Assembly (NCBI GenBank): GCA_003248755.1
Contig: QFQW01000001.1
Location: 83,342 to 147,341, forward strand
Length of the DNA: 64,000 nucleotides
Reading direction: 5' to 3'
Source: Chryseobacterium sp.
GTDB lineage: Bacteria; Bacteroidota; Bacteroidia; Flavobacteriales; Weeksellaceae
Under the pieces are notes generated by a model that had not been told where the DNA came from, did not search any database, and was given only the letters and a program-made list of their open reading frames with translations. The position numbers and the translations under genes are program-made. Positions 24,827 to 35,400 of the stretch are shown piece after piece; the first letter of the stretch is position 1; every line of letters begins with the position of its first letter.

Positions 24827-26104
24827 TTGAAACTATTGAACAAAATTTTATCTTTCCTGAAATTCATTTTTCCGTCAACCAAAACAGAATTACTGATTTT
24901 CTTATTCTTCGTCATTCTTTATGGCGCAAACGCTTGGTTTATCGCAGAGAATTTCAGGATTATTTATGATGACAGAATCCCTTGGGATGGCTATTTCAGT
25001 TTTGATAACCGGGCGATTATCCAGACTGGCGGCGGTTTTGAGAGGCATCCGTTGTCCAATTATTTCTTTGACCAACTCAGAAATTTTGCATTATGGATTT
25101 CCAGCAATCGATATGATTCGGTTTTCAGACTGGTTTTGGCTTTGTTCTCGACAGTCGTTATTTCTTTAGCGAATGTTCAGATTTTCAAATATCTGAATAA
25201 CATTATCCGGCTTCCACTGAAAATCAGTTTGTTAATTTTGGCTTTCTATGGCTTATTTGTGACTAATATTTTGTTGTCATTCACGCCGGAAACTTATACT
25301 TATACATTGTTGTTTCTTTCAGTTTTCAATTATTATTCAGCAAAGAAAATTCAGGAAGAAAAACCGATTTCATTTGGTGCAACAATTTTTGGTTCAGTTT
25401 TCATCGGTGGGTTAACGATTACGAATATTGTCAAAGTTTACATCCCGTTTTTGTTTGAAAAGAAAATCTTCTGGAACTGGAAAAAAATCGGAATAGCTAT
25501 TGCGAAAATTGCAACTTCGGTTGTTGTTTTTGTTTTCCTGTTTTTGCTGAGATTAGACTTCAACTTTCAGAATTTTCTTAATAAAACCGAACAACAATAT
25601 GATAAATTTTCTCGGGCAAAAACAACTCCCGTTTGGGATATGATCACTTCATGGTTTTTTGGTGGAAATATTCTGTTCTCTAATTACGAGATTCGAGATT
25701 ATCATAACAAGGATAAAACTTTTTATTACAAAGCATTGTTTATGGATGTTTACACATCGTTTGTTCCTTATATTTTTATCGGAATTGTTTTGTTATTAAT
25801 GATTTGGAGCATTTTTAAAAATTATAAAAACAAACTGGTTTGGATTCTTGTGATTACATTTTTATTTGATGTTTTTGTTCATTGTGTTCTGAAATTTGGT
25901 CTTCATACATCTTACATCTACGGCGGGCACTTTGTTTTTGTTTATCCGTTGTTATTAGGTTGGCTGTTTTTTAGTTATCGTGACAAGAGAACTTTACTTA
26001 GTTTATTTTACGGATTACTTTTGATAATGACAGTTTATCTCGGATTCAATAATTATTATCGATTGACAGAGTTCTATCAATTCTTAGAAACTTATTACAG
26101 ATAA
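24827..26104 (+). CDS. multi-pass inner membrane protein of unknown function
   Basis: 425 residues with roughly eight to ten hydrophobic segments (for example ELLIFLFFVILYGANAWF, LVLALFSTVVISLA, ISLLILAFYGLFVTNILL, VVVFVFLFLLRL, YIFIGIVLLLMIWSIF). The layout, with an N-terminal helix then a soluble loop containing DDRIPWDGYFSFDN and RHPLSNYFF, resembles polytopic glycosyltransferase-like proteins; the His-Pro in the first loop is reminiscent of ArnT/PMT-like families or DUF6080, but I cannot assign it. It begins with TTG: no suitable ATG exists upstream or nearby and the promoter fits this start. Shares a terminator with the convergent BNR gene. Confidence 0.7.
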   Translation: MKLLNKILSFLKFIFPSTKTELLIFLFFVILYGANAWFIAENFRIIYDDRIPWDGYFSFDNRAIIQTGGGFERHPLSNYFFDQLRNFALWISSNRYDSVFRLVLALFSTVVISLANVQIFKYLNNIIRLPLKISLLILAFYGLFVTNILLSFTPETYTYTLLFLSVFNYYSAKKIQEEKPISFGATIFGSVFIGGLTITNIVKVYIPFLFEKKIFWNWKKIGIAIAKIATSVVVFVFLFLLRLDFNFQNFLNKTEQQYDKFSRAKTTPVWDMITSWFFGGNILFSNYEIRDYHNKDKTFYYKALFMDVYTSFVPYIFIGIVLLLMIWSIFKNYKNKLVWILVITFLFDVFVHCVLKFGLHTSYIYGGHFVFVYPLLLGWLFFSYRDKRTLLSLFYGLLLIMTVYLGFNNYYRLTEFYQFLETYYR

Positions 26105-26135
26105 AAAAACGCCTTTGGAATTCCGAAGGCGTTTT
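26105..26135. terminator. bidirectional terminator
   Basis: Stem AAAACGCCTT/AAGGCGTTTT with an internal GGAATTCC, flanked by A and T runs, between two convergent genes. Confidence 0.8.
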
Positions 26136-26157
26136 GGTTTTTATAAAAATTAAATAA

Positions 26158-28482
26158 TTAATTCTTGATAATTTTCTTTGTCGTTGCTTTTCCGTTTTCC
26201 GGCTGGATTTTCAAGAAGTAAACACCATTGTTCAAATTAGAAATATTGATGCTGGATTTGTTTTCTGTATTCAATAAAACTTGTCCCGCTGCATTGTAAA
26301 GACTTGCTTTGAATTTGGTAACGTTCTTATCCAATTTAATATTAATGAAATTCTGAGTAGGATTCGGATAAACACTGATTCCATCTTTCAGATTCGCCAA
26401 ATCTTGATTTCCTAAAGTTTCCAGGCTGATATTATCTTTCAAAATTCCTAAAGATTGAGATGTCAAATATACTTCCGCATTGTTGTTGTCAACAAAACGA
26501 GCGGTTCCGGCAATAATAGTTGTGTTAAAATAATTGGTGGAAGTTTTCTCTGTCCAGGTTTCGCCATTGTCGCTTGTGTAAACAATCTTCGGAAGTATGT
26601 CCAGATAAGAATTGGTGATTCCGATAATCTGTCCGTTTTGTTTTGTAGAATGCTCTACTTTGTGAACCATTCCGTTATAGATTTTCTTCCAGGTGTTTCC
26701 TCCATCCAAAGATGTGTAAATTCCGTTGGACGCTGCGAATGTATATTGGTTCGGATTCAAAGGATTTTGAACCAGATTCAAAGCAATATTCGGTAAAGTC
26801 AGATTTTCCAAACCGGCAGTTATTTCTGTCCAGTTGCTTCCTCCGTCCGTTGTTTTCAGGATTTTGTTTCCAACAGTTACGAGAACCTCATTAGAATTAT
26901 TCTTGTTGACAATGATTCCATAAATATAATCCTCACTGTAAGGGAGTGTAATATAATCTGTCTGGGTCTCATCAGGATTCGAAAAATTAACTTTTACCAA
27001 AGAAGCCGTTTCTCCGTTGAATGTTGCAAACCAAGCAATATTTGGATTAGAAGAATCTGTAGTTGCAGCCGTGAAATTGGCATCGTAAGTGGTGTAAACT
27101 GCTGTAGCATTAGTACCATAATCGTTACTGACCTTGATGTTGTTGCCCATAAACGAACTCTCGTAAGTATAAACTCTTCCAGGATGTTCTTTATCGACAT
27201 ACATTAATCCAATTTGTCCGCTCATCGGACTTTCGCTCAAAGGCATTACATTAATCGGAGTTTCTTCATTGGTTTCAAGGTTCTTCATTGTGTAACCATA
27301 TTGTACACCATACATCAGCTTGTCGGTTCCGTTATCGTTAATGATATTCAGATTTCCCATTCCAATAAAGTATGGATTTTTAATTGATGTTAATGTCACG
27401 CCTTTATCTGATGAAAATTTCGGATAACGATTGTTGGCAATCAAAACTTCATTAGGATTTGAAGGATTGAAAGTAGCATTGATTCCATAAAAATAAGAAT
27501 GTCCGTCACTAAGGCCATTGTGGACTGTAGTTGTCCAGCTTGTTCCACCATTAGTCGTCACCGCAACTCTGTCGTCTGCCATTACGATAACGTGGTTAGA
27601 ATCATTGGGATTGATTTCGATTTTTGGAACATTTTTCATTCCCATTCCTTGTGTTGACCAAGTGATTGGCTGTTCTGTCCAGATAGCTCCGCCATTTGTT
27701 GATTTATAAACTGCTTGATGTTGTGTTGGATAAGACCAAGTAATACCTGTTCCTGCATAGATAACATCAGTATTATTGGGGTCAATGGCGATTGATTGTA
27801 AAATCAGTCCATTAAGAGTTTCTGTCCAGGTTGCACCAGCATCTGTTGATTTGAAGAAACCTCCATCTTCATTTCCGGGACCACCATTACGAGCAATGTA
27901 TAAAGTTTGCGAATTTTTCGGATCCATTTTTGCATCATTTAGGATAACACTTTCGTGGTCTGTTGCATCATAAACTTTGTTCCAGCTGATTCCGCCATCA
28001 GTTGTTCTGAAAAATTTGTCCTGGTCTCCTTTCGTGAACATCGTTGCGGTATTCATTGTTCCATCATCAAAAATCGAATAATTCTCTATAGCTAGTACAT
28101 CTTCGTTTTTCGGGAAATTGATTTCTTTGATAATGGAAAGTGACTGTAGGTCAATAACGGTAACTCTGTTATAAGTACTTCCTAAACCAAAATATTGTAT
28201 AAAACTAAGGGCAGTTCCGTTGTTGGTAAGGCGCAATTCCAGAATGTTTGGTGCGTATTCCGGATAGGGAAGCGTATAAAGAACGTTCCACGTTGTCCCG
28301 TTGTCATTGGAAACCAAAATGTGCTTCCCGATGTACGATGTAGAATAAATCCTGTTAGGCGTTGTTTTGTCGTAAACAAAATTCTTCATACGACCATAAT
28401 CTTGATTTCCCACAAATCCAACTTGCGAAAAGTAGAATTGTGCAAACAAGATGAAAAATAAAGTAAATGCTGTTCTCTTCAT
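26158..28482 (-). CDS. BNR/Asp-box repeat protein with T9SS type A sorting domain
   Basis: 774 residues with signal peptide MKRTAFTLFFILFAQFYFSQ. At least eight Asp-box motifs (S/T-x-D/N-x-G-x-T/S-W) such as SNDNGTTW, TTDGGISW, STDAGATW, TTNGGTSW, TTDGGSNW, SLDGGNTW and TSDNGETW indicate a beta-propeller as in sortilin/VPS10-like proteins. The last 75 residues are a type IX secretion type A domain: ISVYPNPTQNFINIKL, NAAGQVLL, and a C-terminal GKATTKKIIKN. It is therefore exported by T9SS and probably surface-attached or released. Substrate is unknown. It has a -7 box TACATTTG at 28515-28508 on the minus strand. Confidence 0.92.
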   Translation of the reverse strand: MKRTAFTLFFILFAQFYFSQVGFVGNQDYGRMKNFVYDKTTPNRIYSTSYIGKHILVSNDNGTTWNVLYTLPYPEYAPNILELRLTNNGTALSFIQYFGLGSTYNRVTVIDLQSLSIIKEINFPKNEDVLAIENYSIFDDGTMNTATMFTKGDQDKFFRTTDGGISWNKVYDATDHESVILNDAKMDPKNSQTLYIARNGGPGNEDGGFFKSTDAGATWTETLNGLILQSIAIDPNNTDVIYAGTGITWSYPTQHQAVYKSTNGGAIWTEQPITWSTQGMGMKNVPKIEINPNDSNHVIVMADDRVAVTTNGGTSWTTTVHNGLSDGHSYFYGINATFNPSNPNEVLIANNRYPKFSSDKGVTLTSIKNPYFIGMGNLNIINDNGTDKLMYGVQYGYTMKNLETNEETPINVMPLSESPMSGQIGLMYVDKEHPGRVYTYESSFMGNNIKVSNDYGTNATAVYTTYDANFTAATTDSSNPNIAWFATFNGETASLVKVNFSNPDETQTDYITLPYSEDYIYGIIVNKNNSNEVLVTVGNKILKTTDGGSNWTEITAGLENLTLPNIALNLVQNPLNPNQYTFAASNGIYTSLDGGNTWKKIYNGMVHKVEHSTKQNGQIIGITNSYLDILPKIVYTSDNGETWTEKTSTNYFNTTIIAGTARFVDNNNAEVYLTSQSLGILKDNISLETLGNQDLANLKDGISVYPNPTQNFINIKLDKNVTKFKASLYNAAGQVLLNTENKSSINISNLNNGVYFLKIQPENGKATTKKIIKN

Positions 28483-28507
28483 ATCTTTTTTGATTTTAAT
28501 TGTTCAG

Positions 28508-28515
28508 CAAATGTA
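28508..28515 (-). promoter_or_regulatory. -7 box TACATTTG for the BNR protein gene
   Basis: Exact TAnnTTTG on the minus strand, 26 bases before the ATG; no clear -33 TTG. Confidence 0.5.
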
Positions 28516-28591
28516 TTTTTCGGAAAGTGAAGTCTATTGTTTTTGAAAAGAATAAGTATGACTTATACAGAAAAAACGTGACATGTTTTAT

Positions 28592-30205
28592 TTAAAGTGT
28601 TGATATATAGTTATATAAATCATTTGAGTTAGAAAGATTCATTCTTTTGGAAATTCTTTCTTTTCGTTTTCTGCAAGCTTCTATGGTGATGTTGAAAATA
28701 GATGCGATTTCCTTAGTGGAAAGATTCATATAGATGTAAGAGATATATCTGATGTCATTCAAAGTCAAATCATTATGTTTCTCTTTCAAAGTATCAATGA
28801 ATCGGCTGTTGATTTCCTGAAAATGCGTTAAAAAATCGTCGCCGTTATCTTCTTTTGTAAGAACAGATTTCAATTGGTCGAGCTGTTTGCCCAGAAGCGG
28901 GTTTTTAATCATTTCCGGGCGTTCTTTCAGTCTTAGAATATATTGCTCGATTTTATCATTTCTCTGAGCAAGGTGAATAGCATTCGCTGCGAGTTGTCTG
29001 TTTTTGTTTTCCAGCTCGTTTTTAAGTTTTTCCTTTTCAAGAAGTGCATTGGTTTCTTTTTCTTTGATTTGATTTTCAAGAAGAAGAGTGTAATTTTCTT
29101 TGTTTCTAAGTTCCAGAGCTGTAATCTGTTCACTATGTTCGGCAAGCAATCTTTTTTGTCTGTTTTTGATAATGTAACCTCGGAAAATCCAAATTAATAA
29201 AACCAAAACCGCAACCCAAAATCCAATAATGTAAAACCGAATTTTCTTCTCATTATCCAATTCCTTTTGGGAATCCTGAAGCTTCAATTTGATTTCACTA
29301 TTCTGATACATCGCCTGATTCTGAATCGCATTGAGGGAATCTTTCACAGTCAAAATAGAATCTTTATATTGAAGAGCTTTATGATAATCTCCGGAATTAA
29401 AATAACTGTCAGAAAAACGATTATAGATATCGGTTTGATTAGTATAATTAAGGTTTTCTTTCTGAGCCTGCTGGATATAGGTAATGGCTTTTTCAGGCTG
29501 ATGGCGTTGTTCGTAAATTTTGGATAATATTAATAGAGCCGAAATCCTCTCATCATTATATTCAGCAGAATTTAATTGATTGATTAAAGGATTGATGATG
29601 GAAAAAGCTTTGTCATAATCTTTTCTTTCGAGATAATTTTTGGCCTCAGCAATATCAAGAATTCTGTTATTTCTTATGTTGTTTTTTGCCGCCGGTCTCG
29701 CAATGGAGATATAGTATAAGGCCTTATCGAGTTGTTTTGTGACATTGTACAAATCTGCTAGGTTTCCTGCGTAGATGGCAATTCCGATACTGTCTTTATT
29801 GGAGATTGCCAAATCATAAGCCCGTTTCTGATGCTTTTCCGATTCTTTATACTTTCCTTGTCTGAGATAAACGAGCGCAATATTATTGAGAACAGTCATT
29901 TCTCTGTCGCTGTTGAGATGTTTAAGAGCAATGGAGTAGGCTTCGAGATAATAGTCCAAAGCTTCGCTATAGTCAAGCATTTGATAATAATTCAGTCCGA
30001 TGCAATTGGTGGAAATGAATTGCTGTTCGTACCAATTATTTTGTTCGGATAATTTCTTGGCCTCGGAAAATAATTTGAGAGATTGAGTGTGATTTTTCTT
30101 ATACAGTTCGTTGATGCCTTTTTCTATTAATTCATCGCAATATTTTGTGGAAGTGTCATTTTGTAACACAGAAATTAGGGCGATAAAAGCAAACAGAAAC
30201 TTCAT
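28592..30205 (-). CDS. TPR membrane protein with C-terminal LuxR-like HTH
   Basis: 537 residues: a signal-like N-terminus, six or seven TPR repeats (YCDELIEKGINELYKKNHTQSL onward, including NIALVYLRQGKYKESEKHQK), one membrane helix (FYIIGFWVAVLVLLIWIFRGY), a coiled coil, and a C-terminal helix-turn-helix (LTLNDIRYISYIYMNLSTKEIASIFNITIEACRKRKERISKRM). This TPR-TM-HTH design is common in Bacteroidota and places the sensor in the periplasm and the DNA-binding domain in the cytoplasm. Target genes are unknown; the adjacent BNR gene is a candidate. Single gene with about 110 bases on either side. Confidence 0.88.
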   Translation of the reverse strand: MKFLFAFIALISVLQNDTSTKYCDELIEKGINELYKKNHTQSLKLFSEAKKLSEQNNWYEQQFISTNCIGLNYYQMLDYSEALDYYLEAYSIALKHLNSDREMTVLNNIALVYLRQGKYKESEKHQKRAYDLAISNKDSIGIAIYAGNLADLYNVTKQLDKALYYISIARPAAKNNIRNNRILDIAEAKNYLERKDYDKAFSIINPLINQLNSAEYNDERISALLILSKIYEQRHQPEKAITYIQQAQKENLNYTNQTDIYNRFSDSYFNSGDYHKALQYKDSILTVKDSLNAIQNQAMYQNSEIKLKLQDSQKELDNEKKIRFYIIGFWVAVLVLLIWIFRGYIIKNRQKRLLAEHSEQITALELRNKENYTLLLENQIKEKETNALLEKEKLKNELENKNRQLAANAIHLAQRNDKIEQYILRLKERPEMIKNPLLGKQLDQLKSVLTKEDNGDDFLTHFQEINSRFIDTLKEKHNDLTLNDIRYISYIYMNLSTKEIASIFNITIEACRKRKERISKRMNLSNSNDLYNYISTL

Positions 30206-30285
30206 AAGAATAACAGTCAGAACTAATTATAAAGTAAAAATAACCAAATTATTCATTTGGTGAAAATGATAGCATTTTACAAGAC

Positions 30286-30312
30286 GTAAAAAAACCGGAA
30301 CTAAGTCCGGTT
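30286..30312 (-). terminator. rho-independent terminator after the SPOR gene
   Basis: Stem AACCGGA/TCCGGTT followed on the minus strand by a seven-base T run. Confidence 0.8.
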
Positions 30313-30316
30313 GATA

Positions 30317-30826
30317 TTATTTAGCTTCCACGCAAAAGACGGCGTAAGGAATGACTGTTGCCGATGGATAAAGTTTTTTAACGTTTCTCAAATCATCAGA
30401 AGCGCTTTGTTTGGAGAAGTAGCTTCCGGCAAGTATTTTATAATTTGGTCTCAAAGAAGCATCCGTTTCAACTTTCAAGCTTCTGAAATCATTTCTGAAT
30501 TCTGTTGCTATTTTTCTGGCTTCTTCATTGCTTTTTACAACCACAACCTGTATTTTAAAACCCATAATTTTGGGGTTCTTTCGGCAGATTTCTGCATTTG
30601 TAAGTTCTCTGTTTGCAACTAGGATCTTTGGAGTCGTTTTCACAGGAGCACCAGAATTTCTGTTACAGTTGTCTTCAATCTTTTCCAGGGCATCATTTAC
30701 GCGTTCGTCCAGCGCAAAAGAAAGCTCTGTTCCCGACAAAGTGTCTTTTTTCACAACGTATTGAGCATCAATTTGGTAAAAACAAAATAGCGAGGAGATT
30801 ATGAAAAGCTTAAGGAGATTGTTCAT
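30317..30826 (-). CDS. exported SPOR-domain protein
   Basis: 169 residues with signal peptide MNNLLKLFIISSLFCFYQIDA. The C-terminal 75 residues form a SPOR domain: GFKIQVVVVKSNEEARKIATEF, then RPNYKILAGSYFSKQSASDDL, the usual pattern for binding denuded glycan strands at the division site. The middle has two Cys (NCNRNSG and EICRKN). Periplasmic; perhaps a septal or envelope factor. Its promoter is one of the best in the window (30844-30873). It is not in an operon. Confidence 0.88.
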   Translation of the reverse strand: MNNLLKLFIISSLFCFYQIDAQYVVKKDTLSGTELSFALDERVNDALEKIEDNCNRNSGAPVKTTPKILVANRELTNAEICRKNPKIMGFKIQVVVVKSNEEARKIATEFRNDFRSLKVETDASLRPNYKILAGSYFSKQSASDDLRNVKKLYPSATVIPYAVFCVEAK

Positions 30827-30843
30827 TTAAAATATATTTTCAG

Positions 30844-30873
30844 CAAATTTAAAATAAATTGAATGAAACGCAA
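30844..30873 (-). promoter_or_regulatory. Bacteroidota promoter TTG-N19-TAAATTTG
   Basis: On the minus strand TTG (30873-30871), 19 bases, TAAATTTG (30851-30844): full consensus upstream of the SPOR gene. Confidence 0.75.
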
Positions 30874-30956
30874 ACTCTGTTATTTAGAACGTTTACAAAT
30901 TAAAAAGAATTGAGAAAAACCATACGATAAGGGCTTCTTAATTTTTGTTAAAGTGT

Positions 30957-30964
30957 TATTTTTG
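30957..30964 (+). promoter_or_regulatory. -7 box TATTTTTG for the act operon
   Basis: Exact TAnnTTTG 50 bases before the actA ATG. The nearest upstream TTG is only nine bases away, so no standard -33 is visible; an activator may help. Confidence 0.5.
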
Positions 30965-31013
30965 CCGGATTGAATGTAAACTGAATAAATTTTACTAACC
31001 CAAGATTATATAA

Positions 31014-32384
31014 ATGATTAGTTGGAGAAAGCATTACAAAAAGGGTCTGATAGCAATTGGTCTATTGTTGTCAACCGGCGCTTCCGTTTATGCACAAGGC
31101 GATCCGAAGAAAGGACAGGAGCTGTTCAAGGCTAACTGTACTGCGTGTCACGCATTGGATAAAAAAGTTGTAGGACCAGCACTTGGCGGTGTTGTTGAGA
31201 AAGTTAAAAAAGATGGTCAGGATGTTGACTGGCTTCACAAATGGATCAGCAACAACGAGAAACTGAGAGCGTCTGGCGATGCATACGCAAACAAAATCTA
31301 CGAAGAAAATGGAAAGGTTGCGATGCAGGTTTTCGAAGGGAAACTTTCTGATCAGGATATCGATGATATCTTAGAGTACACAACTAATCCGCCAAAAGAA
31401 GAGCCTGCAGCTGAAGCGGCAACAGAAGGTGCTGACGTAAATAGTACTGCTGCAATCGAGGCTCAAAAAGCTCAGCAATTGAATTCTAAAATCGTAATTG
31501 CAGCACTAATTGCAATTGCAGGTTTGTTATTCTGGTTGTTGATTAAAATTCGTCAATTAGTTAAACTACAACAGACTCCGGAGTTATCAGAACTTAATTC
31601 AACAAGACTTACTTCTTTCTCGGCATTGTATGAAAAATACAGTTATGTAGGAAAAGGGCTTGTTGGTTTGTTGGCATTATTTGCTGTTTATGGTGTTTGG
31701 AACTGGTTGATGTGGATTGGTGTTTACAAAGGATATGCTCCGGAACAGCCAATCTATTTCTCTCACAAGATTCACGCTGGTGAAAACAAAATCGACTGTC
31801 AGCTTTGTCACTCAGGTGCTAAGTATGGTAAGGTTTCTGAGATTCCTTCTCTTAACGTTTGTATGAACTGTCACCGTTCTATTTCTGAATACAAAGGAAA
31901 ATATATCGAGCCAGGAAAAGACAGAGAATTCTATACTGGAGAAATCAAAAAGATTTATCAGCATGTAGGATGGGATGAAGATAAGCAAGCTTACACTGGA
32001 AAAACTGAACCAGTTGAGTGGACAAGAATTCACAATATGCCTGATTTCGTATATTTCAATCACTCTCAACACGTTGTTGCTGGTGAGCAGGCAATCATCA
32101 ATAGTTTCAATGCTAAACAGAAAGATGCGGCTAATAAGATTGATGTTGTATGTAAAGCTTGTCACGGTAAAATTGATACAATGAACGTAGTTCAGATGGC
32201 TAACAACTTCACAATGGGATGGTGTATCGAATGTCACAGAACTACAGAGGTAGATATGAACAACGGTTATAATAAAGAATACTTCAAAAATCTACATGAT
32301 AAGTTGAAAAAACAATATGGTGAGGGTAGTAAGATTACTGTAGATGCGATTGGAGGTCTTGAGTGTGGTAAATGTCATTATTAA
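31014..32384 (+). CDS. actA: alternative complex III multiheme cytochrome c subunit ActA, with fused N-terminal monoheme domain
   Basis: 456 residues. Signal peptide MISWRKHYKKGLIAIGLLLS; a monoheme cytochrome c domain with CTACH (42-46) and an acidic hinge; two membrane helices (IVIAALIAIAGLLFWLLIKI and GLVGLLALFAVYGVWNWLMW); then a pentaheme domain with CQLCH, CMNCH, CKACH, CIECH and CGKCH. ActA passes electrons from menaquinol oxidation to a cytochrome or oxidase. The pentaheme part is standard; the extra N-terminal heme domain is a fusion I recall in Bacteroidota. First gene of actABCDEF. Confidence 0.95.
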   Translation: MISWRKHYKKGLIAIGLLLSTGASVYAQGDPKKGQELFKANCTACHALDKKVVGPALGGVVEKVKKDGQDVDWLHKWISNNEKLRASGDAYANKIYEENGKVAMQVFEGKLSDQDIDDILEYTTNPPKEEPAAEAATEGADVNSTAAIEAQKAQQLNSKIVIAALIAIAGLLFWLLIKIRQLVKLQQTPELSELNSTRLTSFSALYEKYSYVGKGLVGLLALFAVYGVWNWLMWIGVYKGYAPEQPIYFSHKIHAGENKIDCQLCHSGAKYGKVSEIPSLNVCMNCHRSISEYKGKYIEPGKDREFYTGEIKKIYQHVGWDEDKQAYTGKTEPVEWTRIHNMPDFVYFNHSQHVVAGEQAIINSFNAKQKDAANKIDVVCKACHGKIDTMNVVQMANNFTMGWCIECHRTTEVDMNNGYNKEYFKNLHDKLKKQYGEGSKITVDAIGGLECGKCHY

Positions 32385-32405
32385 TAACAAAAATTAGAAG
32401 TATAA

Positions 32406-35400
32406 ATGGCTTCAAATAAAATACAATTCAGAAGTATTCACGAACTAAAAGACCCAACTTTGACTGGAAAGTTAGCGGCAAAAGAGTTCCAGAATGAAAT
32501 TCCGGTTGAAGAATTCTTAGATGATTCTAATAGCTCAGGGACTTCTCGTAGAGACTTCCTTAAGATATTAGGGTTTTCCACTGCAGCTGTTACATTAGCT
32601 GCTTGTGAGGCGCCGGTTCTTAAAACGATTCCTTATGTTGTAAAACCTCACGATATCATTCCTGGTATTCCGAATTTTTACGCATCTTCATATTTTGACG
32701 GTTTCGATTTCTCAAGTGTTTTGGTGAAAACAAGAGAAGGTCGTCCTATCAGAATTGACCCTAATCCAGCGGCTGGTTCATTAGGTACAACTAATGCCAG
32801 AGCGCAAGCGAGTGTTCTTTCTCTTTATGATAATGATAAAGTTAAAAAACCGGCCTTGAATGGACAGGAGCAAGATGACTTCAATAAAGTTGATGATTTT
32901 GTTCTTAAAGGTTTAACAGAATCTCAGGCTAACGGTAAAAAGATTGTAGTATTATCTCACTCTTTCCCAAGCCCGACTTTCAAAAAGTTATTTGCTGATT
33001 TCAAAGTAAAATATCCTTCTGCTGAATTAATCACTTACGATGCATATCCTCACGCTGCGGCTTTGGATGCTGCACAGGAAGTTTTCGGACAAAGAGCATT
33101 GCCAGTATATGATTTGAGTTCAAGTCAATTGGTGGTATCTTTCAACGCTGATTTCTTAGGAGATTATAACGGAGGAAGTTTAGAAGTTTCTTACGCTGCT
33201 GCTAGAAAACCTGGAGAAAATATGTTGAGACATATTCAGGTTGAATCTAATATGAGCTTAACAGGAGCTAACTCAGATTCAAGATATAAACTGAAGCCAA
33301 GTGCAGTTTTCAAAACTTTAATCGAGGTTTATAACGGTCTTAACGGTGGAACTTCTGATAAAACGGCTTCTGCAATTGTTAAAGAACTTCAGGCTAAAGG
33401 AGACAAAGCTGTTGTTTTTGCAGACGGTTCAAAAGCAGCTTATGTTTTAGCACATTTAATCAATCAAAAATTGGGTTCTAAAGCTTTCACCGGTAAAGCT
33501 AATTTCCTTAAAGAATACGATAACGCAAGATTCAACGAATTTGTTTCTTGGTTAAATGGAGGACAAGTTGGTGTTTTGATTACTAACAACGTGAATCCAG
33601 TTTACTCTCACGCAAAAGGTCAAACTTTATTTGAAGCATTCAAAAAAGTTCCTTATTCTGTAGCAATCGTAGATAAGAAGAACGATATGTACAAAGCTTC
33701 TAAAGCAGTGATTCCTTATACACACTGGTTAGAATCTTGGGGAGATATCACTCCGGAAACAGGTGCATATTCTTTGATGCAGCCTACAATTCAGAAGATT
33801 TATACTTCTAGACAAGTCGAAGAATCTTTATTAGTATGGATTAATGGAAAAAATAGTCCTGCTAATAATTATTATAATTATCTTAAAGCAAACGCCCTAC
33901 TTCTTAATGGCGGTCTTTCTTTCAACAAAAACCTTTATAATGGTTTCACGAACGGAGGTCTTTCAATGGGATTGAGTTATGCCGGAGGAAACGCAGCTCA
34001 GGCTGTTGCAGAATTATCAGCATTCAAAAATGTTGAATTCGAATTACAACTTTACACCAAACCAGGTATAGGTGATGGAACACAGTCTAACAACCCTTGG
34101 TTGATGGAGCTTCCAGACCCAATCTCCAGATTGTCTTGGGATAACTACTTGACAATTTCGCCAAAAGATGCTAAAACTCTTGATATTGAGAATAGTCTTA
34201 ATGCAAGAATGCAGTTGGATGGAGATACTGTTAAATTGACAGTAAATGGTGTTACTCTTGAAAACGTTCCAGTATTTATCCAGCCGGGTCAAGCAGAAGG
34301 TTCATTAGGATTGGCGTTAGGTTATGGTAAAAAAGATTCTGGTAAAGTTGCTGAAACAGGAATTAATGCATATCCATTATTCGACGGTTACAATACGGTT
34401 ATTTCTAATGTTAAAATTGAAAAAACTGGAGAAACTCACGAATTTGCGGGAATGCAGCTTCAAAATACATTGATGGGTCGTTATGAAATTGCTAAAGAAG
34501 TGTCTTTGGAGGATTTCATTAATAAACCTGTTGATGACTGGAACGCACCTTTAAAAATGCACACAATTGGAGGTGAGCTTCCAATTGGAAAGGTTGACCT
34601 TTGGGATTCTTTTGATGATACAGATGGTCCTCACTTCAACTTATCAGTTGACCTTAATTCTTGTACTGGTTGTGGAGCTTGTGTTATAGCTTGTCAGACA
34701 GAAAACAACGTTCCTGTTGTTGGAAAAGAAGAGATTAGAATGTCTAGAGATATGTACTGGTTAAGAATTGACCGTTACTATTCTACTGAACAAAAAGTTG
34801 AAGTTTACGAAGGTCTTAAAGATGGAATGGCTGTTCCGGAACTTTACGGTAGTAGTCTTCTAGGAATTGAAGGAGCTTTGGAAAATGCTGCTGATAATCC
34901 AGACGTAATCTTCCAGCCGGTAATGTGCCAGCACTGTAACCACGCACCTTGTGAAACAGTTTGTCCGGTTGCAGCAACATCTCACGGTAAGCAAGGTCAA
35001 AACCAAATGGCTTACAACAGATGTATCGGTACTAGATATTGTGCCAACAACTGTCCTTATAAAGTAAGAAGATTCAACTGGTTCAACTATGCGTTGAATG
35101 ATAAGTTCGATTTCAATATGAACAATGATTTGGGAAGAATGGTTCTTAACCCGGATGTTGTAACAAGAACAAGAGGGGTAATGGAGAAATGTTCTCTTTG
35201 TATCCAAGAAACTCAGTTAACGATTCTGAATGCTAAGAAAGATGGCAGAAGAGTAACTGATGCAGAGTTCCAAGCATCTTGTGCTTGTGCCGCAGCTTGT
35301 TCTACAGGTGCTATGAAATTCGGTGATATGAATGACGTAGATTCTGAAGTTAGAAGCTTGTTCAACGGAAATAGAAAATATACTTTGCTTGAAGAGATTG